Assembly: GCA_964019135.1 (NCBI GenBank)
Contig: OZ025265.1
Span: 1,922,001-1,986,000 of the forward strand
Direction: 5' to 3'
DNA: 64,000 nt
Source of the DNA: Arenicola marina
Lineage: Eukaryota > Annelida > Polychaeta > Arenicolidae
Shown here: positions 1 through 11,390 of the stretch, piece by piece
Layout: each line of letters opens with the position of its first letter
Numbering within the stretch: the stretch's first letter is position 1
The notes under the pieces: model-generated
What the model saw: the letters and a program-made list of their open reading frames with translations, nothing else
The model's database searches: none
What the model was told of the DNA's origin: nothing
Position numbers and translations under genes: made by a program

Positions 1-584
1 GCGGCGCGGGACATTGTCTCTGACAGAGCGGCGCGGGACATTGTCTCTGACGGCAGTGCGGAACATTGTCTCTGACAGAGCAGTGCGGGACATTGTCTCT
101 GACAGAGCGGTGCGGGACATTGTCTCTGACAGAGCAGTGCGGGACATTGTCTGACAGAGCGGTGCGGGACATTGTCTCTGACAGAGCGGTGCGGGACATT
201 GTCTCTGACAGAGAGGTGCGGGACATTGTCTCTGACAGAGCGGTGCGGGACATTGTCTCCGACAGAGCAGTGCGGGACATTGTCTCTGACGGCAGTGCGG
301 AACATTGTCTCTGACAGAGCGGTGCGGGACATTGTCTCTGACAGAGAGGTGCGGGACATTGTCTCTGACAGAGCGGTGCGGGACATTGTCTCCGACAGAG
401 CAGTGCGGGACATTGTCTCTGACGGCAGTGCGGGACATTGTCTCTGACAGAGCAGTGCGGGACATTGTCTCTGACAGAGCGGTGCGGGACATTGTCTCTG
501 ACAGAGCGGTGCGGGACATTGTCTCTGACAGAGCGGCGCGGGACATTGTCTCTGACAGGGCAGTGCGGGACATTGTCTCTGACA
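1..584. repeat. 27 bp minisatellite, cut by the window edge
   Basis: About 22 copies of a 27 bp unit containing GCGGGACATTGTCTCTGACA, with a recurrent 4 bp-shorter variant (TGACGGCAGTGCGG) and one unit lacking TC. The variants shift the frame, so the short open frames here are not coding. The array continues beyond position 1. Confidence 0.97.
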
Positions 585-1856
585 TGGTCTGTGAGAGCTG
601 ACATCCATACTGGCTTGAAGAGACTATCATAATCTCTACATCGATCTGGCCTTGGCCCCTTCAAGTCCTCCAGCCCTCCCTCCCCCCCCCCCCCGTCATA
701 ATCAGTGGCCTTAGTGACTGACTCGTGCTAGAGCTCGCGGTTGTCATAGCATCAGGACGTCATTACGTCATGGTTCTAACCCCACACCTCACCACCCCTA
801 CCCCCTCTGGTAAGGATCGTAGCCGCGCCTGCCAGCGACCCAACATCCCATTCAAGGCAGAGATATTTACATAAGACAAAACGGTATTTCTGCAGAAACA
901 GGTAAAGCGCAAGTGCCCCATTGGTTGGCTTGCCTTTCAGGGAAGTAACCACGTTGAGGGGACGTTGAGGCCACGTTGCCATACCACTGATGTCAGATAT
1001 AAAACATCTGGCTGCACTAACATGATCAACACAGTGTAGGCACAGGACGTTTTCACTCACTTAAGTTAACGTCGTTCCCGGAAAGTCCTCTTTGGGGTAC
1101 ACCCCAACAAGTGACGGCTTCCCACTTATTGTGTTATTGTTATTGTTATCGATATTGAGAATCGATGCGGGTTTGTATTTGGTTGAAAGGTCCCCTTGAA
1201 GGTTGCAATAAAACCTGCCAAAAGCATTATTGACCAGGTACGATAATTAAATTCCCATTCGGTGTGTCAGGCTGGTGGTGGCTGTGACCTATGGGGGTGA
1301 CCTGCAGCCGTCGAAAGTTCAATTGCTTTCTCAATGGAGAGGAAAACAAAAACCAGGGATGGTGGGTGGGTCGGTAGTGCTGTTGGAGAGGGGGGGGGGT
1401 AGGCTGTGGTGAGTTGGGGTGGGGCAGGTTCAGGTGTGTGGGGCGGGATGGGGAGGGAGACTGTGGTGTGTGTGGGGGGGGGGGCAGGCTGTGGTGTGTG
1501 TGTGAGGGGGTGGAGAGGGGGGGGGGGCAGGCTGGGGTGTGTGTGTCGGGGGGGGGGGGGGGGCTAGGGTGTGTGTGTGTGAGGCTCATTGGAGGGCTAT
1601 TCGGACTCATCATTCACGGCCTGTGGAAGCCCACAAAGCAACCTTACCACGCCCTACAGTCACCGTCCACTCACGGCGGTGGTGAGGGGATGGAGAGAGG
1701 GGGGGGGGGACGTACTCATCTTGCCACACCCAAGCATCTCTCTCCGCTCCACTCATCCCACCCGCCCTTCCTCCCTCTCCCCGACCACTCGTCATCACGT
1801 CACAGGATATGTATATATGGACGCGATGCAAAGTCCGTTGGTCCTGTTCCATTAAA
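585..1856. other. Unique spacer with G-rich low-complexity block
   Basis: No gene is supported. 585-1370 is unique. 1380-1580 is a GTGTGTGGGGG-type degenerate tract with several poly-G runs, and 1680-1800 has a poly-G run and C/T-rich DNA. The open frames here are low-complexity Pro/His or Gly/Cys strings. Confidence 0.7.
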
Positions 1857-2670
1857 CCCCTGAGACCCCTGGGTCACCGGAGGCCCCTGGGTCAGCGGAG
1901 GCCCCTGAGACCCCTGGGTCACCGGAGGCCTCTGGGTCAGCGGAGGCCCCTGAGACCCCTGGGTCACCGGAGGCCCCTGGGTCAGCGGAGGCCCCTGAGA
2001 CCCCTGGGTCACCGGAGGCCCCTGGGTCAGCGGAGGCCCCTGAGACCCCTGGGTCACCGGAGGCCCCTGGGTCAGCGGAGGCCCCTGAGACCCCTGGGTC
2101 ACCGGAGGCCCCTGGGTCACCGGAGGCCCCTGGGTCAGCGGAGACCCCTGGGTCACCGGAGGCCCCTGGGTCAGCGGAGGCCCCTGAGACCCCTGGGTCA
2201 CCGGAGGCCCCTGGGTCACCGGAGGCCCCTGGGTCAGCGGAGGCCCCTGAGACCCCTGGGTCACCGGAGGCCCCCGAGACCCCTGGGTCGCCGGAGGCCC
2301 CTGAGACCCCTGGGTCACCGGAGGCCACTGAGACCCCTGGGTCACCGGAGGCCCCTGGGTCGCCGGAGGCCCCTGAGACCCCTGGGTCACCGGAGGCCAC
2401 TGAGATCCCTGGGTCACCGGAGGCCCCTGGGTCAGCGGAGGCCCCGGGGCAGCGGAGCCTCCTGAGACCCCTGGGTCACCGGAGGTACCAGAGAACCCTG
2501 GGTCACCGAAGGCCCCTGAGGTACTTGAGACCCCTGGGTCAGCGGAGGCCCCTGGGTCAGCGGAGGCCCCTGGGTCAGCGGAGGCCCCTGGCAGCGGAGG
2601 CCCCTGAGGTCCTTGAGACCCCTGAGACCCTTGACACTCATGGGTCACCGGAGGTCCCTGGGGTCCCTGG
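1857..2670. repeat. 45 bp array built from 9 bp modules
   Basis: Units combine CCTGAGACC with CCTGGGTCACCGGAGGCC and CCTGGGTCAGCGGAGGCC (9 + 18 + 18 = 45 bp), about 18 copies with module gain and loss. Every module is a multiple of 9, so no stop arises and several frames stay open. The minus-strand frames give collagen-like GASGDPG or PPVTQG strings. Confidence 0.95.
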
Positions 2671-3367
2671 GAGCAGGCTGAGGTGGATTTCGCTCCACAA
2701 GGTACAGTTCCAGGTGATGAACCTTCCCTCCCGAGACCTGTCCTGGAATCCTAGGGGGGGGTGGGGGCGGACCGGGACACCCCACACCGGATGACCACGT
2801 CCCCATACTGAGTTTCGATGAACACAAACCATCGACTGACCAGGCCTGGGACGAGGGTGGCCGCCCGCCCAGTGACGTCACCACTCCCCCAGGGGTCGCT
2901 ACAAAGCACCCAATATTCCATTCAGTGAAACACCCGCAGCGCGCACTCCATTCTGACAGGACGGGAGTCCCGTGGTCTGCTGGGACAATGTGCAGTAACA
3001 CCATGATCCAGAACCATGTCAATAACCCCCTCAATGTAACCCGGATGGACCAGGAGTGTGTGTGTGTGGGGGGGGGGGGGGGCAGCCAGGGAGGGGGGAG
3101 GGGGCTGAGGTCAAACTGTGGTCACATCCCTTAGGTTCATGCCGATATCTCGCCTAGGTCTCGCTGCGGTCTCGCCGCTGTCCTGTTGCTTTCGTTATTG
3201 ACACTGTGCGCGTGAATTGGGGAATCGGTAGCCCATCCCTCTCGCCCTCCCTTCTTCCCCCTCCCCTCCACCTCCCCCCCCCCTATCGTGCCAATATGCA
3301 TCATTACAAATGATGATCCATTGTACGAAACAATTACCAAAGCAGCATTATTAATAATTATAAACAT
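2671..3367. other. Unique spacer
   Basis: Non-repetitive apart from a TG/poly-G tract at 3055-3105 and C-rich DNA at 3240-3290. Nothing gene-like was recognised. Confidence 0.6.
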
Positions 3368-4288
3368 GGTGAGACGTGGAGGGTGAGCCGTGGAGGGTGA
3401 GACGTGGAGGGTTAGACGTGGAGGGTGAGACGTGGAGGGTTAGACGTGGAGGGTGAGGCGTGGAGGGTTAGATGTGGAGGGTTTGACGTGGAGGGTGAAG
3501 CGTGGAGGATGAGACGTGGAGGGTGAGACGTGGAGGGTGATACGTGGAGGGTTTGACGTGGAGGGTGAAGCGTGGAGGGTGAGACGTGGAAGGTGAGGCA
3601 TGGAGGGTTTGACGTGGAGGGTGAGGCGTGGAGGGTTAGACGTGGAGGGTTAGACGTGGAGGGTTAGACGTAGAGGGTGAGACGTGGAGGGTTAGACGTG
3701 GAGGGTGAGACGTGGAGGGTTTGACGTGGAGGGTGAGACGTGGAGGGTGAAGCGTGGAGGGTGAGACGTAGAGGGTGAGACGTGGAGGGTGAGACATGGA
3801 GGGTTAGACGTGGAGGGCGAGACGTGGAGGGTTTGACGTGGAGGGTGAAGCGTGGAGGGTGAGACGTAGAGGGTGAGACGTGGAGGGTTTGACGTGGAGG
3901 GTGAAGCGTGGAGGGTGAGGCGTGGAGGGTGAGACGTGGAGGGTGAGGCGTGGAGGGTTAGACGTGGAGGGTGAGGCGTGGAGGGTGAGACGTGGAGGGT
4001 TAGACGTGGAGGGTGAGACGTGGAGGGTTAGACGTGGAGGGTGAGACGTGGAGGGTGAGACGTGGCGGGTGAGGCGTGGAGGGTGAGGCGTGGAGGGCTA
4101 GACGTGGAGGGTGAGGCGTGGAGGGTGAGACGTGGAGGGTTAGACGTGGAGGGTTAGACGTGGAGGGTGAGACGTGGAGGGTGAGGCGTGGAGGGCGAGG
4201 CGTAGAGGGTGAGACGTGGAGGGATAGACGTGGGGGGTGAGACGTGGAGGGTGAGGCGTGGAGGGCGAGGCGTGGAGGGTGAGGCGTG
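3368..4288. repeat. 14 bp minisatellite
   Basis: About 66 copies of GTGAGACGTGGAGG, with GTTAG, GTTTG and GTGAA variants of the first five bases and ACG/GCG exchange. There are no length variants over most of the array. Confidence 0.97.
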
Positions 4289-4655
4289 GTGGGCGGGGGT
4301 AGATGAGGCAGTGGTGGGTAGATCAGGCTGTGGTGGGCGGGGGTAGACAAGGCTGTGGAGGGGCGGGGAGTGGTGGGGCGGGGGTGGGTAGATCAGGCTG
4401 TGGTGGGCGGGAGTAGACAAGGCAGTGGAGGGGCGGGGAGTGGTGGGGCGGGGGTGGGTAGATCAGGCTGTGGTGGGCGGGGGTAGACAAGGCAGTGGAA
4501 GGGCGGGGAGTGGTGGGGCGGGGGTGGGTAGATCAGGCTGTGGTGGGCGGGGGTGGGTAGATCAGGCTGTGGTGAGCGGGGGTAGACAAGGCAGTGGAGG
4601 GGCGGGGAGTGGTGGGGCGGGGGTGGGTAGATCAGGCTGTGGTGGGCGGGAGTGG
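4289..4655. repeat. 70 bp higher-order repeat adjoining the 14 bp array
   Basis: GATCAGGCTG recurs at 4321, 4391, 4461, 4531, 4560 and 4630, i.e. at 70 bp except for one 29 bp step. 70 is 5 x 14 and the units keep GTGG.GGGCGGGG modules, suggesting derivation from the neighbouring 14 bp repeat. Confidence 0.9.
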
Positions 4656-5292
4656 ATAAGAAGGCGCTGCCGGGACCGGCGACGAGTATAACTCCCCAGA
4701 AGGTGTGCCGCTTACTCCAGGCGAGCGACAATACTACACCGCTTGTTGCCATGGCGACTGGCTGGCCTGCAGGTGACCACACTTGCCTCCATTGGGCTGT
4801 CGTGCCGTCGCCCCGCCCCCCACCCCCTCCCCCTCCTTAACCCTCTCCCTCAACCGCTACCCCCGACCCAGCCTCGTTTTCCCGCCTCTGCCACCTCCCG
4901 CCGCGTCACATTGTGTCTCTTCCCCAGCGCCAACCGTGTATCCCCTTCGCCTCGTCTCCCCCTGCCCCTCCCACTCACCCTCCTCCTTCTCCTCCTCCTC
5001 CCCGTCCCCCTCCTCCACCCAGTCCTTCAGATCCGCCATAACATTTGCGTCGGCTTCTGAGCCTAGCAGGGCAGAAGTGGCTCGGCTGTTGTGTGGGTGA
5101 TGACCAGGCGAGCAGGACATCCTCCCCCCCACCCCCAATATGTGTGTCAGTGCACGTCAATCTTCCCGATACAAAATCAAAGAACTCATGAAGTCAATAT
5201 CTCGGAGAATCTCGGAGAATCTCGTGGCGGTCGCAACACTCGTTATGCCACCCACGTATTGCTGGCAGCACTACGCCTTCAGGGCATTCCAT
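4656..5292. other. Unique spacer with pyrimidine-rich tract
   Basis: 4810-5030 is strongly C/T-rich on the plus strand. The remainder is unique, with a short duplication of TCTCGGAGAA near 5202. No gene was recognised. Confidence 0.6.
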
Positions 5293-8200
5293 TCACCACC
5301 CAGACACAGCCCCCCACACCATGGCAGCTACCTCACCACCCAGACACAGTCCCCCACACCATGGCAGCTACCTCACCACCCAGACACAGCCCCCCACACC
5401 ATGGCAGCTACCTCACCACCCAGACACAGCCCCCCACACCATGGCAGCTACCTCGACACCCAGACACAGCCCCCCACACCATGGCAGCTACCTCACCACC
5501 CAGACACAGCCCCCAAGACCATGGCAGCTACCTCACCATCCAGACACAGTCCCCCACACCATGGCAGCTACCTCACCACCCAGACACAGCCCCCCACACC
5601 ATGACAGCTACCTCACCACCCAGACACAGCCCCCAAGACCATGGCAGCTACCTCACCATCCAGACACAGTCCCCCACACCATGGCAGCTACCTCACCACC
5701 CAGACACAGCCCCCAACACCATGGCAGCTACCTCACCACCCAAACACAGCCCCCCACACCATGACAGCTACCTCACCACCCAGACACAGCCCCCCACACC
5801 ATGGCAGCTACCTCACCACCCAGACACAGCCCCCAAGACCATGGCAGCTACCTCACCACCCAGACACAGCCCCCAAGACCATGGCAGCTACCTCACCATC
5901 CAGACACAGTCCCCCACACCATGGCAGCTACCTCACCACCCAGACACAGCCCCCCACACCATGACAGCTACCTCACCACCCAGACACAGCCCCCAAGACC
6001 ATGGCAGCTACCTCACCATCCAGACACAGTCCCCCACACTATGGCAGCTACCTCACCACCCAGACACAGCCCCCCACACCATGGCAGCTACCTCACCACC
6101 CAGACACAGCCCCCCACACCATGGCAGCTACTTCACCACCCAGACACAGCCCCCCACACCATGACAGCTACCTCACCACCCAGACACAGCCCCCCACACC
6201 ATGGCAGCTACCTCACCACCCAGACACAGCCCCCCACACCATGGCAGCTACCTCACCACCCAGACACAGCCCCCCACACCATGGCAGCTACCTCACCACC
6301 CAGACACAGCCCCCCACACCATGGCAGCTACTTCACCACCCAGACACAGCCCCCAAGACCATGGCAGCTACCTCACCATCCAGACACAGTCCCCCACACC
6401 ATGGCAGCTACCTCACCACCCAGACACAGCCCCCCACACCATGGCAGCTACCTCACCACCCAGACACAGCCCCCCACACCATGGCAGCTACCTCACCATC
6501 CAGACACAGTCCCCCACACCATGGCAGCTACCTCACCACCCAGACACAGCCCCCCACACCATGGCAGCTACCTCACCACCCAGACACAGCCCCCCACACC
6601 ATGGCAGCTACCTCACCACCCAGACACAGCCCCCCACACCATGGCAGCTACCTCACCACCCAGACACAGTCCCCAAGACCATGGCAGCTACCTCACCACC
6701 CAGACACAGCCCCCCACACCATGGCAGCTACCTCACCACCCAGACACAGCCCTCCACACCATGGCAGCTACCTCACCACCCAGACACAGCCCCCCACACC
6801 ATGGCAGCTACCTCACCACCCAGACACAGCCCCCCACACCATGGCAGCTACCTCACCACCCAGACACAGCCCCCAAGACCATGGCAGCTACCTCACCACC
6901 CAGACACAGCCCCCAAGACCATGGCAGCTACCTCACCACCCAGACACAGCCCCCCACACCATGGCAGCTACCTCACCACCCAGACACAGTCCCCCACACC
7001 ATGGCAGCTACTTCACCACCCAGACACAGCCCCCCACACCATGGCAGCTACCTCACCACCCAGACACAGCCCCCCACACCATGGCAGCTACCTCTGCACC
7101 CAGACACAGCCCCCACACCATGGCAGCTACCTCACCACCCAGACACAGCCCCCCACGCCATGGCAGCTACCTCACCACCCAGACACAGCCCCCCACACCA
7201 TTGCAGCTACCTCACCACCCAGACACAGCCCCCCACACCATGGCAGCTACCTCACCACCCAGACACAGCCCCCCACACCATAGCAGCTACCTCACCACCC
7301 AGACACAGCCCCCCACACCATGGCAGCTACCTCACCACCCAGACACAGCCCCCACACCATGGCAGCTACCTCACCGCCCAGACACAGCCCCCCACACCAT
7401 GGCAGCTACCTCACCACCCAGACACAGCCCCCCACACCATGGCAGCTACCTCACCACCCAGACACAGCCCCCCACACCATGGCAGCTACCTCACCACACA
7501 GACACAGCCCCCCACACCATGGCAGCTACCTCACCACCCAGACACAGCCCCCCACACCATGGCAGCTACCTCACCACCCAGACACAGCCCCCCACACCAT
7601 GGCAGCTACCTCACCACCCAGACACAGCCCCCCACACCATGGCAGCTACCTCACCACCCAGACACAGCCCTCCACACCATGGCAGCTACCTCACCACCCA
7701 GACACAGCCCCCCACACCATGGCAGCTACCTCACCACCCAGACACAGCCCCCCACACCATGGCAGTTACCTCACCACCCAGACACAGCCCCCCACACCAT
7801 GGCAGCTACCTCACCACCCAGACACAGCCCCCAAGACCATGGCAGCTACCTCACCACCCAGACACAGCCCCCAAGACCATGGCAGCTACCTCACCACCCA
7901 GACACAGCCCCCAAGACCATGACAGCTACCTCACCGCCCAGACACAGCCCCCAAGGCCATGACAGCTACCTCACCACCCAGACACAGCCCCCAAGACCAT
8001 GGCAGCTACCTCACCACCCAGACACAGCCCCCAAGACCATGGCAGCTACCTCACCACCCAGACACAGCCCCCAAGACCATGGCAGCTACCTCACCACCCA
8101 GACACAGTCCCCAAGACCATGGCAGCTACCTCACCACCCAGACACAGCCCCCAAGACCATGGCAGCTACCTTACCACCCAGACACAGCCCCCAAGACCAT

Positions 8201-8890
8201 GACAGCTACCTCACCACCCAGACACAGCCCCCAAGACCATGGCAGCTACCTCACCACCCAGACACAGCCCCCAAGACCATGGCAGCTACCTCACCACCCA
8301 GACACAGCCCCAAAGACCATGACAGCTACCTCACCACCCAGACACAGCCCCCAAGACTATGGCAGCTACCTCACCACCCAGACACAGCCCCCAAGACCAT
8401 GGCAGCTACCTCACCACCCAGACACAGCCCCCAAGACCATGGCAGCTACCTCACCACCCAGACACAGCCCCCAAGACCATGGCAGCTACCTCACCACCCA
8501 GACACAGCCCCCAAGACCATGGCAGCTACCTCACCACCCAGACACAGCCCCCAAGACCATGACAGCTACCTCACCACCCAGACACAGCCCCCAAGACCAT
8601 GGCAGCTACCTCACCACCCAGACACAGCCCCCAAGACCATGGCAGCTACCTCACCACCCAGACACAGCCCCCAAGACCATGGTAGCTACCTCACCACCCA
8701 GACACAGCCCCCAAGACCATGACAGCTACCTCACCACCCAGACACAGCCCCCAAGACCATGGGAGCTACCTCACCACCCAGACACAGCCCCCAAGACCAT
8801 GGCAGCTACCTCACCACCCAGACACAGCCCCCAAGACCATGGCAGCTACCTCACCACCCAGACACAGCCGCCAAGACCATGGCAGCTACT
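5293..8890. repeat. 40 bp minisatellite, about 90 copies
   Basis: Each unit contains CACACCATGGCAGCTACC and CACCACCCAGACACAGCC. Two unit types differ at CCCCACACC versus CCCAAGACC. They are mixed up to about 7810 and then only the second type occurs to the end. Two or more units are 39 bp (near 7108 and 7350). Since 40 is not a multiple of 3, each frame repeats every 120 bp and all plus frames are open for kilobases (e.g. 5801-8722, 973 codons). I treat these as artefacts. Confidence 0.98.
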
Positions 8891-9029
8891 CCACAAGACT
8901 TCACAGGGTCTCCACTCCCAGCATCAGTCAACAAAAATAATCATGATATTCATGTCATTTTTTTCAATAACCAAGCCTCCCAAGATATTCATCAACATTC
9001 GAGTTTTGGAAGCTCTCATAAAGCATTCA
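8891..9029. other. Unique spacer
   Basis: Short AT-rich unique DNA with no feature recognised. Confidence 0.5.
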
Positions 9030-9190
9030 TTTCCATAGTTGGTCTACCGACCCTGTCAATGTATTTATAACCACAATTGTTCTACAAACCCTGTCAGTCT
9101 ATTTGTGTCCACCATTGTTCTACAAACCATGTCAATGTATTCATTTCCATGGATGTTCTACAAACCATGTTAATGTATTTATTCGTGTCT
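9030..9190. repeat. 38 bp diverged tandem repeat, 4 copies
   Basis: TCTACNNACC recurs at 9043, 9081, 9119 and 9157 (exactly 38 bp apart), each followed by TGT..ATGTATTTAT-like sequence. The copies are 70-85 percent similar by eye. Confidence 0.85.
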
Positions 9191-9218
9191 GCAAAATCTC
9201 GAGAGAGATACGGAATTA

Positions 9219-9627
9219 GTGGGGTTGGGTGGGGTGGGATGGGGTGCGGTGGGGTGGGTTTGGGTGGAGTGGGGTGGGGCGGAGTGGGGTGGGGTGGGGT
9301 GTAGTGGGGTTGGTTGGGGTGGAGTGGGGTGCTGTGTGGTGGGGTGGGACATTGGGGTGGGATCGGGTGGTGTGGGGTGGGGTGAAGTCGGCTTGGGTGA
9401 GGTTGGGTTGGGTGGGGTTGGGTTGGGTTGGGTTGGGTTGGGTTGGGTGGGCTTGGATTGGGTTGGGTGGGGTTGGGTTGGGTTGGGTTGGGTTGGGTGG
9501 GGTTGGGTTGGGTGGGGTTGGGTTAGGTTGGGTGGGGTTGGGTTGGGTTGGGTTTTGTTGGGGTGGGTGGGGTGCTGTGCGGTGGGGTGGGACACAGTGG
9601 GGTGGGGTGGGGTGGGGTGGGGTGCTG
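9219..9627. repeat. GGGGT/GGGTT pentamer block (G-quadruplex-prone)
   Basis: About 80 pentamers, GGGGT-rich at both flanks and GGTTGGGTTGGG-type in the middle (9395-9560). All the G is on the plus strand. It differs from the TTAGGG telomere hexamer and is interstitial. Confidence 0.95.
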
Positions 9628-10117
9628 TCTGTCACCAGATCTCCCCTAGGGTGCGGGGACGGAACGGGTCAGGCTATACCATTACCCGATACCCCCCCCC
9701 TTACTGCACGAAGGCCTGGAACCTGCCCTAAGCCGAGGCGAGGGGGAGGCAGGGCGGGAGTGGCTTGGTCAAGGGGCAGACGTGTCCCTCGGTTGACTAA
9801 TCAGGTGGTATAGACAGAACTGGGCGGGGTCACCGTGCAATTTATCAGGGCTATTGGCCGGGAAGGGCGGTGCGACACAGCCCTACGCGATGGTAACCCG
9901 CCTCAGCGCCTGTATGTCACTCTATATGGGCGACACAGGCCAGGCAACATATAGATGTCCGGCCAGCGAGGGGGGCTTACGGTTGTAATGTCCCGCGATG
10001 CAGCGGGAATTACGCCCTGGGCGTTCCATTCTCAGCCTTGTATGCGCGAGACGTCGCAATGCCTAAGCCGCCGACTACGGCGCCATTCCCGCGTCACACG
10101 CACACAGCACCGCATAA
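9628..10117. other. Unique GC-rich spacer
   Basis: No exon was recognised. It contains a poly-C run near 9693 and CpG-rich DNA towards 10100. Confidence 0.5.
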
Positions 10118-10335
10118 ATATTACGCCGCAAAAATAGTGCGTCGCGCAAACATTATTCCACAGAAAAAGTGAGTGGTGAAAAAATGGTACGCGGCAAAAA
10201 TTACGCCGCAAAATATATTACGCCGCAAGCGATATTGCGGTACAAATATAGTGCACGGCAAATATATTATGCCGCACAAATATACGACACACAAATATTA
10301 CGCCGCAAAAATAGAGCGCCGTAAAAAGTATTGTT
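10118..10335. repeat. Decayed short repeat with TTACGCCGCAAA motif
   Basis: ATTACGCCGCAAA-like motifs recur at about 10121, 10201, 10218, 10268 and 10297, with intermediate degenerate copies (GTGCGTCGCGCAAA, GGTACGCGGCAAA, TGCGGTACAAATA). Spacing is roughly 16-19 bp, and the block is A/T-rich apart from the CG core. Confidence 0.75.
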
Positions 10336-11165
10336 GATAATAAATGACTTTACATTGTCACGCTAACCGGGAAACGGAAGGTCAAATACATAACTCGACT
10401 AAGCAGTTAGGAAACACGAACGGACGTGGCTAGCACTCCGGGGCCTTCTTTCATGGCTCCGTGGCGGGAGGGTCCGACGAGCTGAGGGATATGGGAAACC
10501 CTCACCGATCGCAGCCCCCCCCCCCCCCATCATGCATATTAATGAGCAATGCCTCCGGGGAGACCATTTCGCTCGGGGTCCGGTCTCCGGCGCAGGGCCG
10601 GGAGCCCCCCCCCCCCCCTCCGTGATGATTGAATCATACTTGACATAATTACGACACGAGGTAGTCAGCACGCCTTTAACAGCCATGGCGTCCCCGGTTC
10701 CGCGGCACGCAACGCCGGCGGTGAAGCGAACCGACCCCCCCCCCCCCCCCAATCTGTATCCACCCCAACCCCGACCCCTCCCCTCGCCTATCCCGCCACG
10801 CCCCCCACCCCCACCCGCCCGCGCAGTTGCTACACATACGGCGCTGCGGTTTTCCTGAGCGGAAGCGCGCGGCCATGTTTGACAGACGCGAGGAATCCTG
10901 GGGGACGCCGTCACCGGAAGTGGACATGCGACGCGGCCATCGAGACGTCGGCCGCTGAGTTATATCTTGTATAACTATCTACGCCGCCGCCGGGGGGAGG
11001 GCGGGGGCGAGGTCAGGAGTGCAGGTTGGGAGTGGGGAAGGAGGAGGGAGGGGGGGCAACGCGGAGGGGGGGGGGGGGTCAAGGTCGCCGGAAGCCAAGA
11101 GTCGATGCCTAAGTAACATGCTGACGTCACGTATCGGGGATGCGTATGCTGAGGTGACTATTATG
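10336..11165. other. Unique GC-rich spacer with poly-C tracts
   Basis: CpG-rich DNA with C runs of ten or more near 10508, 10605 and 10737 and a G run near 11070. It holds the ETS/YY1-like segment listed separately. No coding exon was recognised. Confidence 0.55.
10862..10950. promoter_or_regulatory. CpG-rich, TATA-less promoter-like segment (ETS and YY1-like sites)
   Basis: A GC-rich stretch holds an ETS/GABP-type site (ACCGGAAGTG, about 10912) and two GCGGCCAT motifs (YY1-like on the minus strand), flanked by CpG-rich DNA. This combination is typical of housekeeping CpG-island promoters. No linked coding exon could be identified on either strand, so the call is tentative. Confidence 0.25.
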
Positions 11166-11390
11166 GGTGTGTCTGTAAGTCTGTGTGTCTTTGTGCCTGT
11201 CTGTGTCTGTGTGCCTGTCTGTGTCTGTGTGCCTGTCTGTGTCTGTGTGCCTGTCTGTCTTTGTGCCTGTCTGTGTCTTTGTGCCTGTCTGTGTCTGTGT
11301 GCCTGTCTGTGTCTTTGTGCCTGTCTGTGTCTGTGTGCCTGTCTGTGTCTTTGTGCCTGTCTGTGTCTTTGTGCCTGTCTGTGTCTTTCC
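11166..11390. repeat. 18 bp minisatellite
   Basis: About 12 copies of GTGTCTTTGTGCCTGTCT / GTGTCTGTGTGCCTGTCT. All frames on both strands are open and low-complexity. Confidence 0.95.

Noticed and set aside
1800-2648. Collagen-like protein (GASGDPG, PPVTQG repeats) on the minus strand
   Set aside because: The Gly-X-Y appearance arises from 9 bp modules in DNA. Frames on both strands are open, and no signal peptide or collagen flanking domains are present.
5801-8722. 973-codon plus-strand frame
   Set aside because: A 40 bp unit without stops gives the same 40-residue repeat in all three frames, so this is not evidence of coding.
9219-9627. Telomere
   Set aside because: The repeat is a mixed GGGGT/GGGTT pentamer embedded in unique DNA, not TTAGGG at an end.
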